From JAVBSC01 sp031547305 (GTDB lineage: Bacteria; Desulfobacterota; Desulfovibrionia; Desulfovibrionales; Desulfovibrionaceae), in assembly GCA_031547305.1 (NCBI GenBank), contig JAVBSC010000063.1:1-43317 (forward strand): DNA of 43,317 nt. Direction: 5' to 3'. The notes below the pieces were generated by a model. The model did not search any database. It worked only from the letters and a program-made list of their open reading frames with translations, and was not told the DNA's origin. Of the stretch, positions 33,376-41,486 are shown piece by piece. Made by a program: the position numbers and the translations under genes. How positions within the stretch are numbered: the first letter of the stretch is position 1; the number at the start of each line of letters is the position of its first letter.

Positions 33376-34296
33376 ATGCGGGAAGCGCGGTCAGCGGGGC
33401 TTATATTCGACATTCAGCGGTTTTCCGTGCACGATGGGCCGGGCATCCGCACGGCGGTGTTCATCAAGGGGTGCACGCTCCGTTGCGCGTGGTGCTGCAA
33501 TCCCGAAGGACTGACGCCGGCCAGGCAGCATATGTATGTTGCCGGGAACTGTGTTGGCTGCGGGCGTTGCCGGGACGCGTGCCCGCGAAACGCGATTGTT
33601 TTTGCGGATGCGCGCCGGGTGGATATGGGCCTGTGCGAGTTGTGCGGCCTTTGCGCGGAGGCTTGCGTTTTTGGCGCGTTGCGCATGAAAGGCTGGAGGG
33701 TTACCGTTCCGGAGCTGCTGGCGGAACTGCGGAAGGATTCCGTGCAATACCGGCAATCCGGCGGCGGCGTGACGCTTACCGGCGGCGAAGCGCTGACTCA
33801 GCCGGATTTTTGCGCCGCCCTGCTCAGCGCATGCGCGGCCGAGGGCTGGGACACCGCGGTGGAAACGGCGGCAAATGTACCCTGGGAGAATATCGCGCGA
33901 GTTCTTCCCCATGCGGCCCGCATTCTTCTGGACATAAAACATGCCGACAGCGAAAAACACAGGCTGTTCACCAAGGTCCCAAACGAACTCATTCTGGCCA
34001 ACGCAAGGCGGATAGCCGAATACCCCGGAGTGAACCTGGTAATAAGGGTTCCCGTTATTCCCGGTTTTAACGACACGGCGGAGGAAATCTCGGCCATAGC
34101 CGAAATAGCCGGCGGGCTTCCGGGCGTGGAGGTGTTGCACCTGCTTCCGTTTCACCGTCTGGGGGAAGGCAAGTATGAGTCTCTGGGCTGCGAATACGTT
34201 ATGCGTGGAGTGGAGCCCTTAACAGCGGGGCGCATGGAGGAACTCCGGGCCGTTGTATGCGCCGGGACAAGCCTGCGTTGTAAAATTGGCGGATGA
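33376..34296 (+). CDS. Glycyl radical enzyme activase (radical SAM)
   Basis: 306 residues. The radical SAM cluster motif is KGCTLRCAWCCNPEG (C33, C37, C40), followed by two ferredoxin-like cysteine sets CVGCGRCRDACP (C59 onward) and CELCGLCAEACVFG (C87 onward) for two more [4Fe-4S] clusters, as in activases of the dehydratase/lyase class. VTLTGGEALTQPDF is the SAM-binding GGE stretch. It makes the 5'-deoxyadenosyl radical that abstracts hydrogen from G792 of the upstream enzyme. The ATG at 33376 is preferred; TTG 33370 is in frame but less likely. The gap to the GRE stop is 64 bases and both genes are on one strand. Confidence 0.92.
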   Translation: MREARSAGLIFDIQRFSVHDGPGIRTAVFIKGCTLRCAWCCNPEGLTPARQHMYVAGNCVGCGRCRDACPRNAIVFADARRVDMGLCELCGLCAEACVFGALRMKGWRVTVPELLAELRKDSVQYRQSGGGVTLTGGEALTQPDFCAALLSACAAEGWDTAVETAANVPWENIARVLPHAARILLDIKHADSEKHRLFTKVPNELILANARRIAEYPGVNLVIRVPVIPGFNDTAEEISAIAEIAGGLPGVEVLHLLPFHRLGEGKYESLGCEYVMRGVEPLTAGRMEELRAVVCAGTSLRCKIGG

Positions 34297-34425
34297 ACGC
34301 GCCGGAGCGCGGCTTTATCCGTGCTTTTGAAGGAAGCGCCCCGGCAAATGCGGTTGACTTGCCGGCCTGTTCCGGGTAACAGAAGACCGGATCGGAAAAT
34401 CGCGGATAAAAAACAGGAGCGCGCC

Positions 34426-34566
34426 ATGCTGAGCGAACTTATAAGCAATGCCATGCACTCCACGCCGCAGGGATTTGTTGGCGTGGGCCTCATTTTCATA
34501 TATTTCGCCATCATTGTGGGCGCGGCCCTGTGGCGGATTAAACGCGGCGAGCACATGCATCACTGA
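34426..34566 (+). CDS. 46-residue single-span membrane peptide
   Basis: 46 residues: a short N-terminal part, a hydrophobic helix (about 17-36, FVGVGLIFIYFAIIVGAALW) and a basic His-rich tail RIKRGEHMHH. The ATG at 34426 has a strong AGGAG at 6 bases, better than that of its larger neighbours. It lies 129 bases after the activase on the same strand and just upstream of the rplU promoter region. No family was recognised; a small accessory subunit of a transporter or of the GRE pathway is possible but unsupported. A longer frame upstream to 34321 lacks a ribosome site. Confidence 0.6.
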   Translation: MLSELISNAMHSTPQGFVGVGLIFIYFAIIVGAALWRIKRGEHMHH

Positions 34567-34585
34567 GATCCGCGTTTTTAAAAAA

Positions 34586-34607
34586 GGATTCGCGAAAAAG
34601 CGAATCC
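34586..34607. terminator. Hairpin before the rplU promoter
   Basis: GGATTCGC-GAAAAA-GCGAATCC, a perfect 8-base stem, flanked on the left by AAAAAA. On the plus strand it follows the 46-residue gene without a T-tract; the A-run makes it a better terminator for the minus strand. It separates the GRE region from the ribosomal operon. Confidence 0.5.
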
Positions 34608-34611
34608 GAGC

Positions 34612-34640
34612 TTGACTTTGCCGGAGAAGGGGGCTAAATG
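34612..34640 (+). promoter_or_regulatory. Sigma-70 promoter of rplU-rpmA
   Basis: TTGACT (34612-34617), a 17-base spacer, then TAAATG (34635-34640), about 26 bases upstream of the rplU ATG at 34667. The -35 matches at 5 of 6; the -10 only partially. Confidence 0.6.
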
Positions 34641-34666
34641 TCCCTTTCTCGTTTTACGGAGGATGT

Positions 34667-34975
34667 ATGTACGCGATTGTAGAGACCGGCGGAAAGCAGT
34701 TCCGCGTTGAAGAAGGCTGCAAGCTCAGGGTGGAAAAGCTCGGGGCCGAAGTCGGCAAAGAAGTGGTGCTGGACAAGGTGCTGCTGGTCGGCGGAGCCGC
34801 TCTTTCCGTTGGCGCGCCATATGTTGCCGGCGCTCAGGTTACGGCCGAAGTCATGGAACACGGCCGGGGCGAAAAGCTGGTGGTCTTCAAGAAGTGGCGG
34901 CGCAACGATTCCCAGCGCACCAGAGGGCATCGCCAGGATTTCACCACCATCAAGATAAAGTCCATCACGGCTTGA
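34667..34975 (+). CDS. rplU: Large ribosomal subunit protein L21
   Basis: 102 residues, the normal size of L21. MYAIVETGGKQFRVEEG at the start and the C-terminal QRTRGHRQDFTTIKI are hallmarks. GGAGG precedes the ATG at 34667. It is followed after 24 bases by rpmA, the conserved L21-L27 pair, with obgE after a terminator, a common order. Confidence 0.97.
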   Translation: MYAIVETGGKQFRVEEGCKLRVEKLGAEVGKEVVLDKVLLVGGAALSVGAPYVAGAQVTAEVMEHGRGEKLVVFKKWRRNDSQRTRGHRQDFTTIKIKSITA

Positions 34976-34999
34976 TGCCGTTATCAGCAGGAGTTTGCA

Positions 35000-35275
35000 A
35001 TGGCACATAAAAAAGCAGGCGGAAGTTCGCGCAACGGTCGCGACAGCCAGTCGCAGCGGCGCGGAATCAAGCGTTTCGGCGGGCAGCCGATTCTGGCCGG
35101 AGGCATCATCGTCCGCCAGGTGGGCACCAGGGTGCATCCCGGCGAAAACGTCGGCCTGGGGCGTGATTTCACCATCTTTGCCACTTGCGACGGCCACGTG
35201 AAGTTTGAAAAATATGTCCGCAAAAGAAAAGTGCTCACCCGCGTGCACGTAGTGCCGGCCGAAGCCGCCGCCTAA
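35000..35275 (+). CDS. rpmA: Large ribosomal subunit protein L27
   Basis: 91 residues. MAHKKAGGSSRNGRDSQSQR is the characteristic start: the N-terminal tail reaches the peptidyl-transferase centre. The central GGIIVRQVGTRVHPGENVG confirms it. The gene lies between rplU and a strong terminator. Confidence 0.97.
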   Translation: MAHKKAGGSSRNGRDSQSQRRGIKRFGGQPILAGGIIVRQVGTRVHPGENVGLGRDFTIFATCDGHVKFEKYVRKRKVLTRVHVVPAEAAA

Positions 35276-35302
35276 GAGCGCCGGCCGCCGTTTTTTGTAC
35301 AG

Positions 35303-35335
35303 GGTGGAAAGCCGAGCGCTTTCCACCTTTTTTTT
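35303..35335 (+). terminator. Intrinsic terminator of rplU-rpmA
   Basis: GGTGGAAAGC-CGAGC-GCTTTCCACC (35303-35327), a perfect 10-base stem with a 5-base loop, followed by eight T residues. One of the clearest terminators in the window, 27 bases after the rpmA stop. Confidence 0.92.
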
Positions 35336-35392
35336 GTAGCGAGGGGCTGGGAGGCGTGGCCGCCCCCGATCTAAATAAGGGTTATCCAAATT

Positions 35393-36493
35393 ATGCGGTT
35401 TGTTGATGAAGCAATAATTACAGTGCGGGCCGGCAAAGGCGGGTCCGGGTGCGTGTCGTTCCGGCGGGAGAAGTTTGTGCCCAGAGGCGGCCCGGACGGC
35501 GGCAACGGCGGCGAGGGCGGCAACGTGGTGCTGCGGGCCTCACAGCGGTTGCTGTCGCTTTATGACTTCCGGTTGAAGCGGCTGTACGAGGCGCAAAACG
35601 GCGAACCGGGCAAGGGTTCGCAGTGCGACGGCCGCAAGGGCGCGGACTTGGTTGTGGATTTGCCTGTGGGCACTCAGCTTTTTGAAGTGGGCGCGGATGG
35701 CGAAGCACTGCTGGCTGACTTGCCTGAAGAGGGCGCGGAATTTGTGATCGCCAGGGGCGGCCGGGGCGGCAAGGGCAACGAGCATTTCAAATCCGCCACG
35801 CAACGGGCGCCGCGTTTCGCCCAGCCGGGCGAGCCTGGCGAAGAGCGGACCCTGCGCCTGGAACTGAAAATTTTGGCGGACTGCGGTTTGCTGGGTCTGC
35901 CCAATGCCGGCAAGTCCACGTTCATCGCGGCGGTTTCCGCCGCCCGGCCCAAGATCGCGGCTTATCCCTTCACCACCCTGGTGCCGAATCTGGGCGTGAT
36001 GCTGGCGGACGGCGCTTATGACAAGCGCCTGGTCATCGCGGACATTCCTGGTCTGATCGAAGGCGCGCATTTGGGCCAGGGCCTGGGGATTCGTTTTTTG
36101 CGGCACGTGGAGCGCACGCGTTTTCTTGTGCATATTCTCAGCCTGGAAGACGTGGACTTCAGCGGCCAGGCGTCCCCCTGGGCCGGGTTCGAGCTCATAA
36201 ACAACGAACTGCTGATGTTTGATCCGACCCTGGCGGAACGCCGGCAGATCGAGGTCATCAATAAAATGGACCTGGCCACGGAAGAGCAATCGGCCTTTCT
36301 GCGGGCCGCCGCGCACAGGGACAGCCGGGAAGTGTTTTTTATTTCCGCCAAAACCGGCGAAGGCCTGGAGTCTTTGGTGCAACGCATGTGGGTCATGCAG
36401 GCGGAACTTGCGCGCAACGAGCCCCTGGCCCATCTGCGCGAAATTGATATGCCGGCACTGGAAGAAGAGGAAGTGGACGGAGGTTTCTTATGA
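35393..36493 (+). CDS. obgE: GTPase Obg
   Basis: 366 residues. The N-terminal Obg fold (about 1-158) is glycine-rich, for example GGPDGGNGGEGGNVVLRA. The GTPase domain has G1 GLPNAGKST, G3 DIPGLIEGAH and G4 NKMD. Obg acts in late 50S assembly, stress response and growth control. It follows the rplU-rpmA terminator by about 57 bases, in the common order L21-L27-Obg. Its stop overlaps the proB start (ATGA), so the two are coupled. Confidence 0.96.
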   Translation: MRFVDEAIITVRAGKGGSGCVSFRREKFVPRGGPDGGNGGEGGNVVLRASQRLLSLYDFRLKRLYEAQNGEPGKGSQCDGRKGADLVVDLPVGTQLFEVGADGEALLADLPEEGAEFVIARGGRGGKGNEHFKSATQRAPRFAQPGEPGEERTLRLELKILADCGLLGLPNAGKSTFIAAVSAARPKIAAYPFTTLVPNLGVMLADGAYDKRLVIADIPGLIEGAHLGQGLGIRFLRHVERTRFLVHILSLEDVDFSGQASPWAGFELINNELLMFDPTLAERRQIEVINKMDLATEEQSAFLRAAAHRDSREVFFISAKTGEGLESLVQRMWVMQAELARNEPLAHLREIDMPALEEEEVDGGFL

Positions 36494-37653
36494 CGTCATG
36501 CGGGCAGGGACGAGAGGCGCTGGGCGGCGCCCGGCGCGTTGTGGTCAAGGTGGGCAGTGCGGTTTTGACGAATGCGCGGGGTGTGAGCCTGGAGATGGTC
36601 GAGTATCTGGCCGGCCAACTCGCCGCGCTGCATGACCGCGGGATACAGATTATTCTGGTGTCGTCCGGTGCTGTGGCTTCCGGCCGGGCGGTGCTGCGCC
36701 AGGCGGCCGGGGGCGGAATCAGCGAAGCGGACCTGGCCGGGCTGGGGGCCAAGCAGGCGGCTTCGGCCGTTGGGCAAAGCCGACTGATGCATTATTACGA
36801 TCTGGCCTTCGCGGCCCGGGGCAAGGTTTCAGCCCAGGTGCTTCTGACCAGGGAGGATCTGCTCAGCCGGGGCAGGTTTTTGAACGCCCGCAACACCTTT
36901 GCCACCTTGCTGGAGTGGGGAGTGATTCCCGTTGTCAATGAGAACGACACAGTGGCCGTGCAGGAACTGAAGTTCGGAGATAACGACAACCTGGCCTCGC
37001 TGCTGCTGAATGCCTGCGAGGCGGATTTATTCATCAACCTGACTTCCGCGTCCGGCGTGCTGGCGGATAGCCCGCAAGTCAATCCGCGGGCCGGGGTTAT
37101 GGAATGCATTGAGGATATCGAGAGCCTGGATTTGAACAAGCTGTGCGGCGGCAAGACCAGCGTGGGCACTGGCGGAATGTATTCCAAGCTTCTGGCGGTC
37201 AAGCGGGCGGCCCAACTGGGCGTGCCCTCGTTGATTCTGCCGGGGCGCGAACCGGGTGTTCTGTTGCGAGCCTTTGCCGGAGAAAAGCTGGGCACCTGGG
37301 TGCGGGCCGGGGAGCGGAGCGTCTCGCGGCGCAAGTTCTGGATGGCTTACAACGCTCCAAGTTCCGGGGCGCTGCAGGTGGATGCGGGGGCGGCCAAAGC
37401 CTTGGTAAGCGGCGGCAAGAGCCTCTTGCCGGCCGGCATAATCGGGGTTGAAGGCAGCTTCGGCAGCGGTGCGCTGGTGAATATAACGGATGAACAGGGC
37501 AACAAGCTGGGAGTAGGGCTTTCCAATTACCCGGCCGCCGTGCTGCGCCGTATTATGGGGAGAAAGCTCAAGGACGTGGCGGAAATTCTGGGCGGCAACC
37601 ACCATCCGGAGGCCGTGCACAGGGACAACATGCTCATGCAGGCTGTAGGGTAA
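36490..37653 (+). CDS. proB: Glutamate 5-kinase
   Basis: 387 residues: an amino-acid-kinase domain (about 10-270) with RVVVKVGSAVLTN at the ATP-binding start, ILVSSGAVASGR, VPVVNENDTVAVQELKFGDND equivalents, and KTSVGTGGMYSK, then a C-terminal PUA domain (about 290-375). It makes glutamyl-5-phosphate, the first step of proline synthesis. It overlaps obgE by 4 bases. The usual partner proA is not adjacent here. Confidence 0.95.
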   Translation: MTSCGQGREALGGARRVVVKVGSAVLTNARGVSLEMVEYLAGQLAALHDRGIQIILVSSGAVASGRAVLRQAAGGGISEADLAGLGAKQAASAVGQSRLMHYYDLAFAARGKVSAQVLLTREDLLSRGRFLNARNTFATLLEWGVIPVVNENDTVAVQELKFGDNDNLASLLLNACEADLFINLTSASGVLADSPQVNPRAGVMECIEDIESLDLNKLCGGKTSVGTGGMYSKLLAVKRAAQLGVPSLILPGREPGVLLRAFAGEKLGTWVRAGERSVSRRKFWMAYNAPSSGALQVDAGAAKALVSGGKSLLPAGIIGVEGSFGSGALVNITDEQGNKLGVGLSNYPAAVLRRIMGRKLKDVAEILGGNHHPEAVHRDNMLMQAVG

Positions 37654-37721
37654 AAAATAAGTTTTTATCGCCATAATCGCGCCCAGCTGGTATGTTCCGG
37701 GCGGAGAGTCCGCATCAAGCC

Positions 37722-37750
37722 TTGCCGGTGGCGGGAAGCGTTGGTATTCT
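37722..37750 (+). promoter_or_regulatory. Candidate promoter of the small Cys-rich gene
   Basis: TTGCCG (37722-37727), a 17-base spacer and TATTCT (37745-37750), about 27 bases before the ATG at 37777. Both boxes are imperfect. Confidence 0.4.
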
Positions 37751-37776
37751 TAAAATATGTCTCTGGGATAAAAATA

Positions 37777-38034
37777 ATGCGCAAGCACGAATACGCCAAG
37801 ATGGACTGCGCCTGCCCGCACAGAGTCACCAATTTCAAGTGCGCGCACTGCGGCGGCATGGAACACGCCAGCCCGGACAAGATCCGGCGGCTTTCCGTCA
37901 CCGCCGCGCTTTGCGCTTCAAGCGACGCTCCCCTGGTGACGCCGGCGGAAAAATTCAGCGGCTTTTCCGGCGGGACTTTTGATTGTCTGGCTGAGGATTA
38001 TAAAGAGCACTTCAAGAAAGAAACATCAAAATAA
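37777..38034 (+). CDS. Small Cys-rich hypothetical protein
   Basis: 85 residues, soluble. The first part holds CACPHRVTNFKCAHCGG, a CxC...CxxC arrangement resembling a zinc ribbon or metal-binding knuckle. The rest, ALCASSDAPLVTPAEKFSGF, is not recognised. The ATG at 37777 has only a weak GGGATAA upstream; a longer frame starting at 37741 is less likely. It lies between proB and the Band 7 gene. The metal-binding idea is inference from the cysteine spacing. Confidence 0.55.
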   Translation: MRKHEYAKMDCACPHRVTNFKCAHCGGMEHASPDKIRRLSVTAALCASSDAPLVTPAEKFSGFSGGTFDCLAEDYKEHFKKETSK

Positions 38035-38053
38035 GATTCTCTGAGGGGGTTGT

Positions 38054-38989
38054 ATGGAATATGTCGTTATAGCGATTGCGGTTCTGGCGGTTCTGGCTAT
38101 CATCCTGGGCGTCAAATCCGTTCCGCAGGGATATGAGTATACAGTGGAACGCTTTGGCCGCTTCACCCATGCGCTGAGGCCCGGCCTGAGCATAATCGTG
38201 CCCTTTGTGGACCGTATAGGCCGCAAAATCAACATGATGGAGAACGTTCTGGACGTGCCTTCCCAAGAAGTCATCACCAAGGACAACGCCATGGTCAAAG
38301 TGGACGGCGTGGTTTTCTATCAGGTGCTGGACGCGGCCAAGGCGGCTTACGAAGTGGCCTACCTGGAATACGCCATCCTTAACCTGGCCACCACCAACGT
38401 GCGCACGGTCATGGGGTCCATGGATCTGGACGAACTGCTGTCCAAACGCGATGAGATAAACGCCAAACTGCTCATCGTCATTGATGAAGCCACGCACCCC
38501 TGGGGCATCAAGGTCACCCGCGTGGAGATCAAAGACATCACCCCGCCCAGAGATCTTGTGGACGCCATGGCCCAGCAAATGAAGGCCGAGCGCCTCAAGC
38601 GCGCCTCCATTCTGGAAGCCGAGGGGCAGAAGCAGGCGGAAATATTGCGCGCGGAGGGCGACAAGCAGTCCGCCATTCTCCAGGCCGAAGGCAAGCGCGA
38701 GGCCGCCTACCGGGAAGCCGAAGCCAGAGAGCGCGCGGCCGAGGCGGAAGCCATCGCCACGCGCACGGTTTCCGAAGCCATCGGCCAGGGCAATATTGCG
38801 GCAATCCAGTACTTTGTGGCCCAAAAATATGTGGACGCCCTGTCCGCTTTTGCCAAATCGCCCAACCAGAAAGTCATGTTCATGCCCATGGAAACCACAG
38901 GGGTGTTGGGTTCCCTGGCCGGCATGGCCGAACTTCTGGGCAAGGGCGTGATTCCCGCGTCGGGCAAAAAGGACGGCGGCAATGGGTAG
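38054..38989 (+). CDS. SPFH/Band 7 (stomatin-like, QmcA-type) membrane protein
   Basis: 311 residues. An N-terminal membrane anchor (about 3-20) is followed by the SPFH domain: VPQGYEYTVERFGRF, DVPSQEVITKDNAMVKVDGV and RTVMGSMDLDELLSKRDEIN, then a long Glu/Ala-rich coiled coil (about 175-250) with IVEADGEA-like repeats such as EAEGQKQAEILRAEGDKQSA. Such proteins assemble into large membrane oligomers that organise membrane proteins and proteases. The next gene encodes an NfeD protein, the standard partner, overlapping its end by 8 bases. Confidence 0.93.
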   Translation: MEYVVIAIAVLAVLAIILGVKSVPQGYEYTVERFGRFTHALRPGLSIIVPFVDRIGRKINMMENVLDVPSQEVITKDNAMVKVDGVVFYQVLDAAKAAYEVAYLEYAILNLATTNVRTVMGSMDLDELLSKRDEINAKLLIVIDEATHPWGIKVTRVEIKDITPPRDLVDAMAQQMKAERLKRASILEAEGQKQAEILRAEGDKQSAILQAEGKREAAYREAEARERAAEAEAIATRTVSEAIGQGNIAAIQYFVAQKYVDALSAFAKSPNQKVMFMPMETTGVLGSLAGMAELLGKGVIPASGKKDGGNG

Positions 38990-39446
38990 CCTGCCGCTGT
39001 TGGATCCGGGCTGGTGGAACTGGTACCTGCTGGGCGTTCTGCTCATTTGCGCGGAACTGCTTTCGCCGGGGGTCTGGCTGTTCTGGCTGGGGCTGGGCGC
39101 GCTGTTCGCCGGGGTGGTTACACAACTGGCCGGCGGCTTTGACTGGAAGCTGCAATTTTTGATTTTCGCCGCCGCTTCGGTTGTGTCCGTCTATTGCGGG
39201 CGGCGTTTCATCCGCAGGGCCGCCCCTGCGGAGTCTGGCACGCTCAACCAGCGCCTGCAACAGTACATCGGCCGTGAGGGCCGGCTGGAAGGCGCGCTGG
39301 CCAACGGGCGCGGCCGCATAAAACTGGACGATACTTACTGGACCGTGCGCGGGCCGGATCTGCCGGCCGGAACCCGGGTGCGGGTGGATCGCATCGTGGA
39401 TGGCGTTCTGGTGGTTGAGCCTTTAGGATACGAAGAGAAACCATGA
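38982..39446 (+). CDS. NfeD-family membrane protein
   Basis: 154 residues: two or three membrane helices in the first half (about 13-85) and a C-terminal OB-like domain (about 95-150) with GREGRLEGAL and GTRVRVDRIVDGVLVVEPL. NfeD proteins act with SPFH proteins such as the one just upstream. The start overlaps that gene by 8 bases and its stop overlaps mnmG (ATGA), so all three are coupled. Confidence 0.9.
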   Translation: MGSLPLLDPGWWNWYLLGVLLICAELLSPGVWLFWLGLGALFAGVVTQLAGGFDWKLQFLIFAAASVVSVYCGRRFIRRAAPAESGTLNQRLQQYIGREGRLEGALANGRGRIKLDDTYWTVRGPDLPAGTRVRVDRIVDGVLVVEPLGYEEKP

Positions 39447-41374
39447 GTTTTGCAAAGAATTTTTCCGGAGCCGGGCCTGGCCCGGCGCCGGAAGTGTTTG
39501 ATCTGATCGTTGTCGGCGGCGGGCATGCGGGCTGCGAAGCCGCCTTGGCTTGTTCCAGGCTGGGCCTTAAGACTTTGCTTTTGACCTCCAATCTTGACCG
39601 TATCGGTCATCTCTCCTGCAACCCGGCCGTAGGCGGCCTGGGCAAAGGGCACATGGTGCGCGAGGTGGATGCTCTGGGCGGCAATATGGGCTTGTGGGCG
39701 GATGAGGCGGGCATTCAGTTCCGCACCCTTAACGCCACAAAGGGGCCGGCAGTGCGGGCCACCAGGGCGCAGCAGGACAGGGCCGTTTATCTGGCCGCCG
39801 TGCGGCGTGATGTTTTCCGCCAGAAAAATCTTTGGGTGCGCCAGGATATGGCGGAGGAAATCCTGGCGGAGGAAAAAGACGGGCAAAAGCGGGCCGTCGG
39901 GGTGCGCAGTTCCCTGGGCCGCAAAATTCCGGCTCGGGCGGTCTTGCTGACCACCGGCACTTTTTTGCAGGGCCGTCTGTTTATCGGCGAATGGCAAAAT
40001 CCCGGCGGCCGCCTGGGTGACGCGCCCGCGACCGGGCTTTCAGATTCGTTGCGCGCCCTGGGACTTAAATTGGGACGTTTCATGACCTGCACCACGCCCA
40101 GGTTGCGGGCTTCCAGCGTGGATTTTGCCGCCATGCAGGAGCAGCCGGGCGACGCGCCGCCGCCGCGCTTCAGTTTTCGCGGACCAGGGCCAAAACTGCC
40201 CCAGCTTTCCTGCCACATCACCTGTACCACGCCGGAAAGCCATGCCATCATCCGCCGGGGCCTGATGCGTTCCCCCATGTACAATGGGGCCATTCCAGGG
40301 GCCGGGCCGCGTTACTGCCCGTCCATAGAAGACAAGATCGCCCGTTTTCCGGACAAGGCGCGGCACCAGATTTTTGTGGAGCCGGAAGGCCTGGATAGTC
40401 CGGAGTGTTACCCCAACAACATTCCCACCGGTCTGCCACTGGACGTGCAACTGGAGCTTTTGGCCTCCATACCTGGGCTGGAGCGCTGCGAGGTGATCCG
40501 GCCTGGTTACGCCATAGAGTATGATTACATTGAGCCCACCCAGTTGCGCGCCACTCTGGAGGCAAAAAAGGTTTCCGGCCTCTGGAGCGCCGGACAGGTC
40601 AACGGCACTTCCGGCTACGAGGAAGCGGCGGCCCAGGGCATCTGGGCGGGCCTGAACATTTTTTGCAAGCTTGGCGGGCTTGCGCCCTTCCTGCCCGGTC
40701 GGGAGGAATCCTACATCGCGGTCATGGTTGACGATTTGGTCACTCTGGGCGTTACAGAGCCGTACCGCATGTTTACTTCGCGCGCGGAACATCGCCTGCT
40801 CCTGCGCGAGGGTAACGCGGATCTGCGCTTGACGCCGGAAGGCCGGCGCATCGGCTTGGTTACGGATGGGCACTGGGCGGCTTTCAGCGCGGTAAGAGAT
40901 GAACTGGAGCGCCTGCTGGCGGAGCTGGAAAATCGCAAAATCCGGCCTGACATCGCGACCAGGGAGCTTTTTTCCGATCTTAACGAAAGCGCGCCGTCCG
41001 GGGCGATGAGCCTGGCGGAACTGCTCAGGCGGCCCCACCTGGATTGCGCCGGGTTGGCCCGTTTCTGGCCCGGAATAATGGAGTTTTCCGGCACGGCCCG
41101 GCAGGAGGCGGAAGTATCCCTGCGCTATGCCGGCTATCTCAAAAGACAGGCCGAGCTGGCCGCGCAGGCCGCGGAACTGGACAAAATACCGTTGCCCCGG
41201 TTCGATTACAGCCAGGTAAGCGGCCTGAGTCGTGAAGTTGTGGAAAAGCTCGGAGCGGTGGAACCTGGCAGTCTGGGGCAGGCGGCGCGTATTTCCGGGG
41301 TCACTCCGGCGGCCATAAGCTGCCTGCGGATTCACCTGAAAAAACTTGAGCGCGCGCGCAACGAGCACCCCTAA
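39443..41374 (+). CDS. mnmG: tRNA uridine-5-carboxymethylaminomethyl modification enzyme MnmG
   Basis: 643 residues, the length of MnmG (GidA), an FAD enzyme that with MnmE modifies the wobble uridine of tRNAs. FAD binding is GGGHAGCEAALA; the conserved GHLSCNPAVGGLGKGHMVRE and TKGPAVRATRAQQDRAVY follow, then the late GLWSAGQVNGTSGYEEAAAQ. The C-terminal helical part RFDYSQVSGLSREVVEKL is typical. The start overlaps the NfeD stop (ATGA), an uncommon neighbour for mnmG, so expression is probably tied to the membrane pair. Confidence 0.97.
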   Translation: MSFAKNFSGAGPGPAPEVFDLIVVGGGHAGCEAALACSRLGLKTLLLTSNLDRIGHLSCNPAVGGLGKGHMVREVDALGGNMGLWADEAGIQFRTLNATKGPAVRATRAQQDRAVYLAAVRRDVFRQKNLWVRQDMAEEILAEEKDGQKRAVGVRSSLGRKIPARAVLLTTGTFLQGRLFIGEWQNPGGRLGDAPATGLSDSLRALGLKLGRFMTCTTPRLRASSVDFAAMQEQPGDAPPPRFSFRGPGPKLPQLSCHITCTTPESHAIIRRGLMRSPMYNGAIPGAGPRYCPSIEDKIARFPDKARHQIFVEPEGLDSPECYPNNIPTGLPLDVQLELLASIPGLERCEVIRPGYAIEYDYIEPTQLRATLEAKKVSGLWSAGQVNGTSGYEEAAAQGIWAGLNIFCKLGGLAPFLPGREESYIAVMVDDLVTLGVTEPYRMFTSRAEHRLLLREGNADLRLTPEGRRIGLVTDGHWAAFSAVRDELERLLAELENRKIRPDIATRELFSDLNESAPSGAMSLAELLRRPHLDCAGLARFWPGIMEFSGTARQEAEVSLRYAGYLKRQAELAAQAAELDKIPLPRFDYSQVSGLSREVVEKLGAVEPGSLGQAARISGVTPAAISCLRIHLKKLERARNEHP

Positions 41375-41413
41375 TCGCTGAACCGGCCAACGTACCGCCA
41401 AGCGAATTCAGAA

Positions 41414-41442
41414 TTGATTATTTTGCAAGTTTTTGCGATAGT
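41414..41442 (+). promoter_or_regulatory. Candidate promoter of the PilZ gene
   Basis: TTGATT (41414-41419), a 17-base spacer, GATAGT (41437-41442); about 45 bases before the TTG start. The match is partial. Confidence 0.4.
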
Positions 41443-41486
41443 AAAGTGTATTTTAAAAGAAAGGTGTTTTTAGCGCGAGGTAGCCT

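Noticed and set aside
40040..41401. A 453-codon minus-strand frame opposite mnmG
   Set aside because: It is antisense to mnmG, which is full-length and conserved. No domain or ribosome site was seen.
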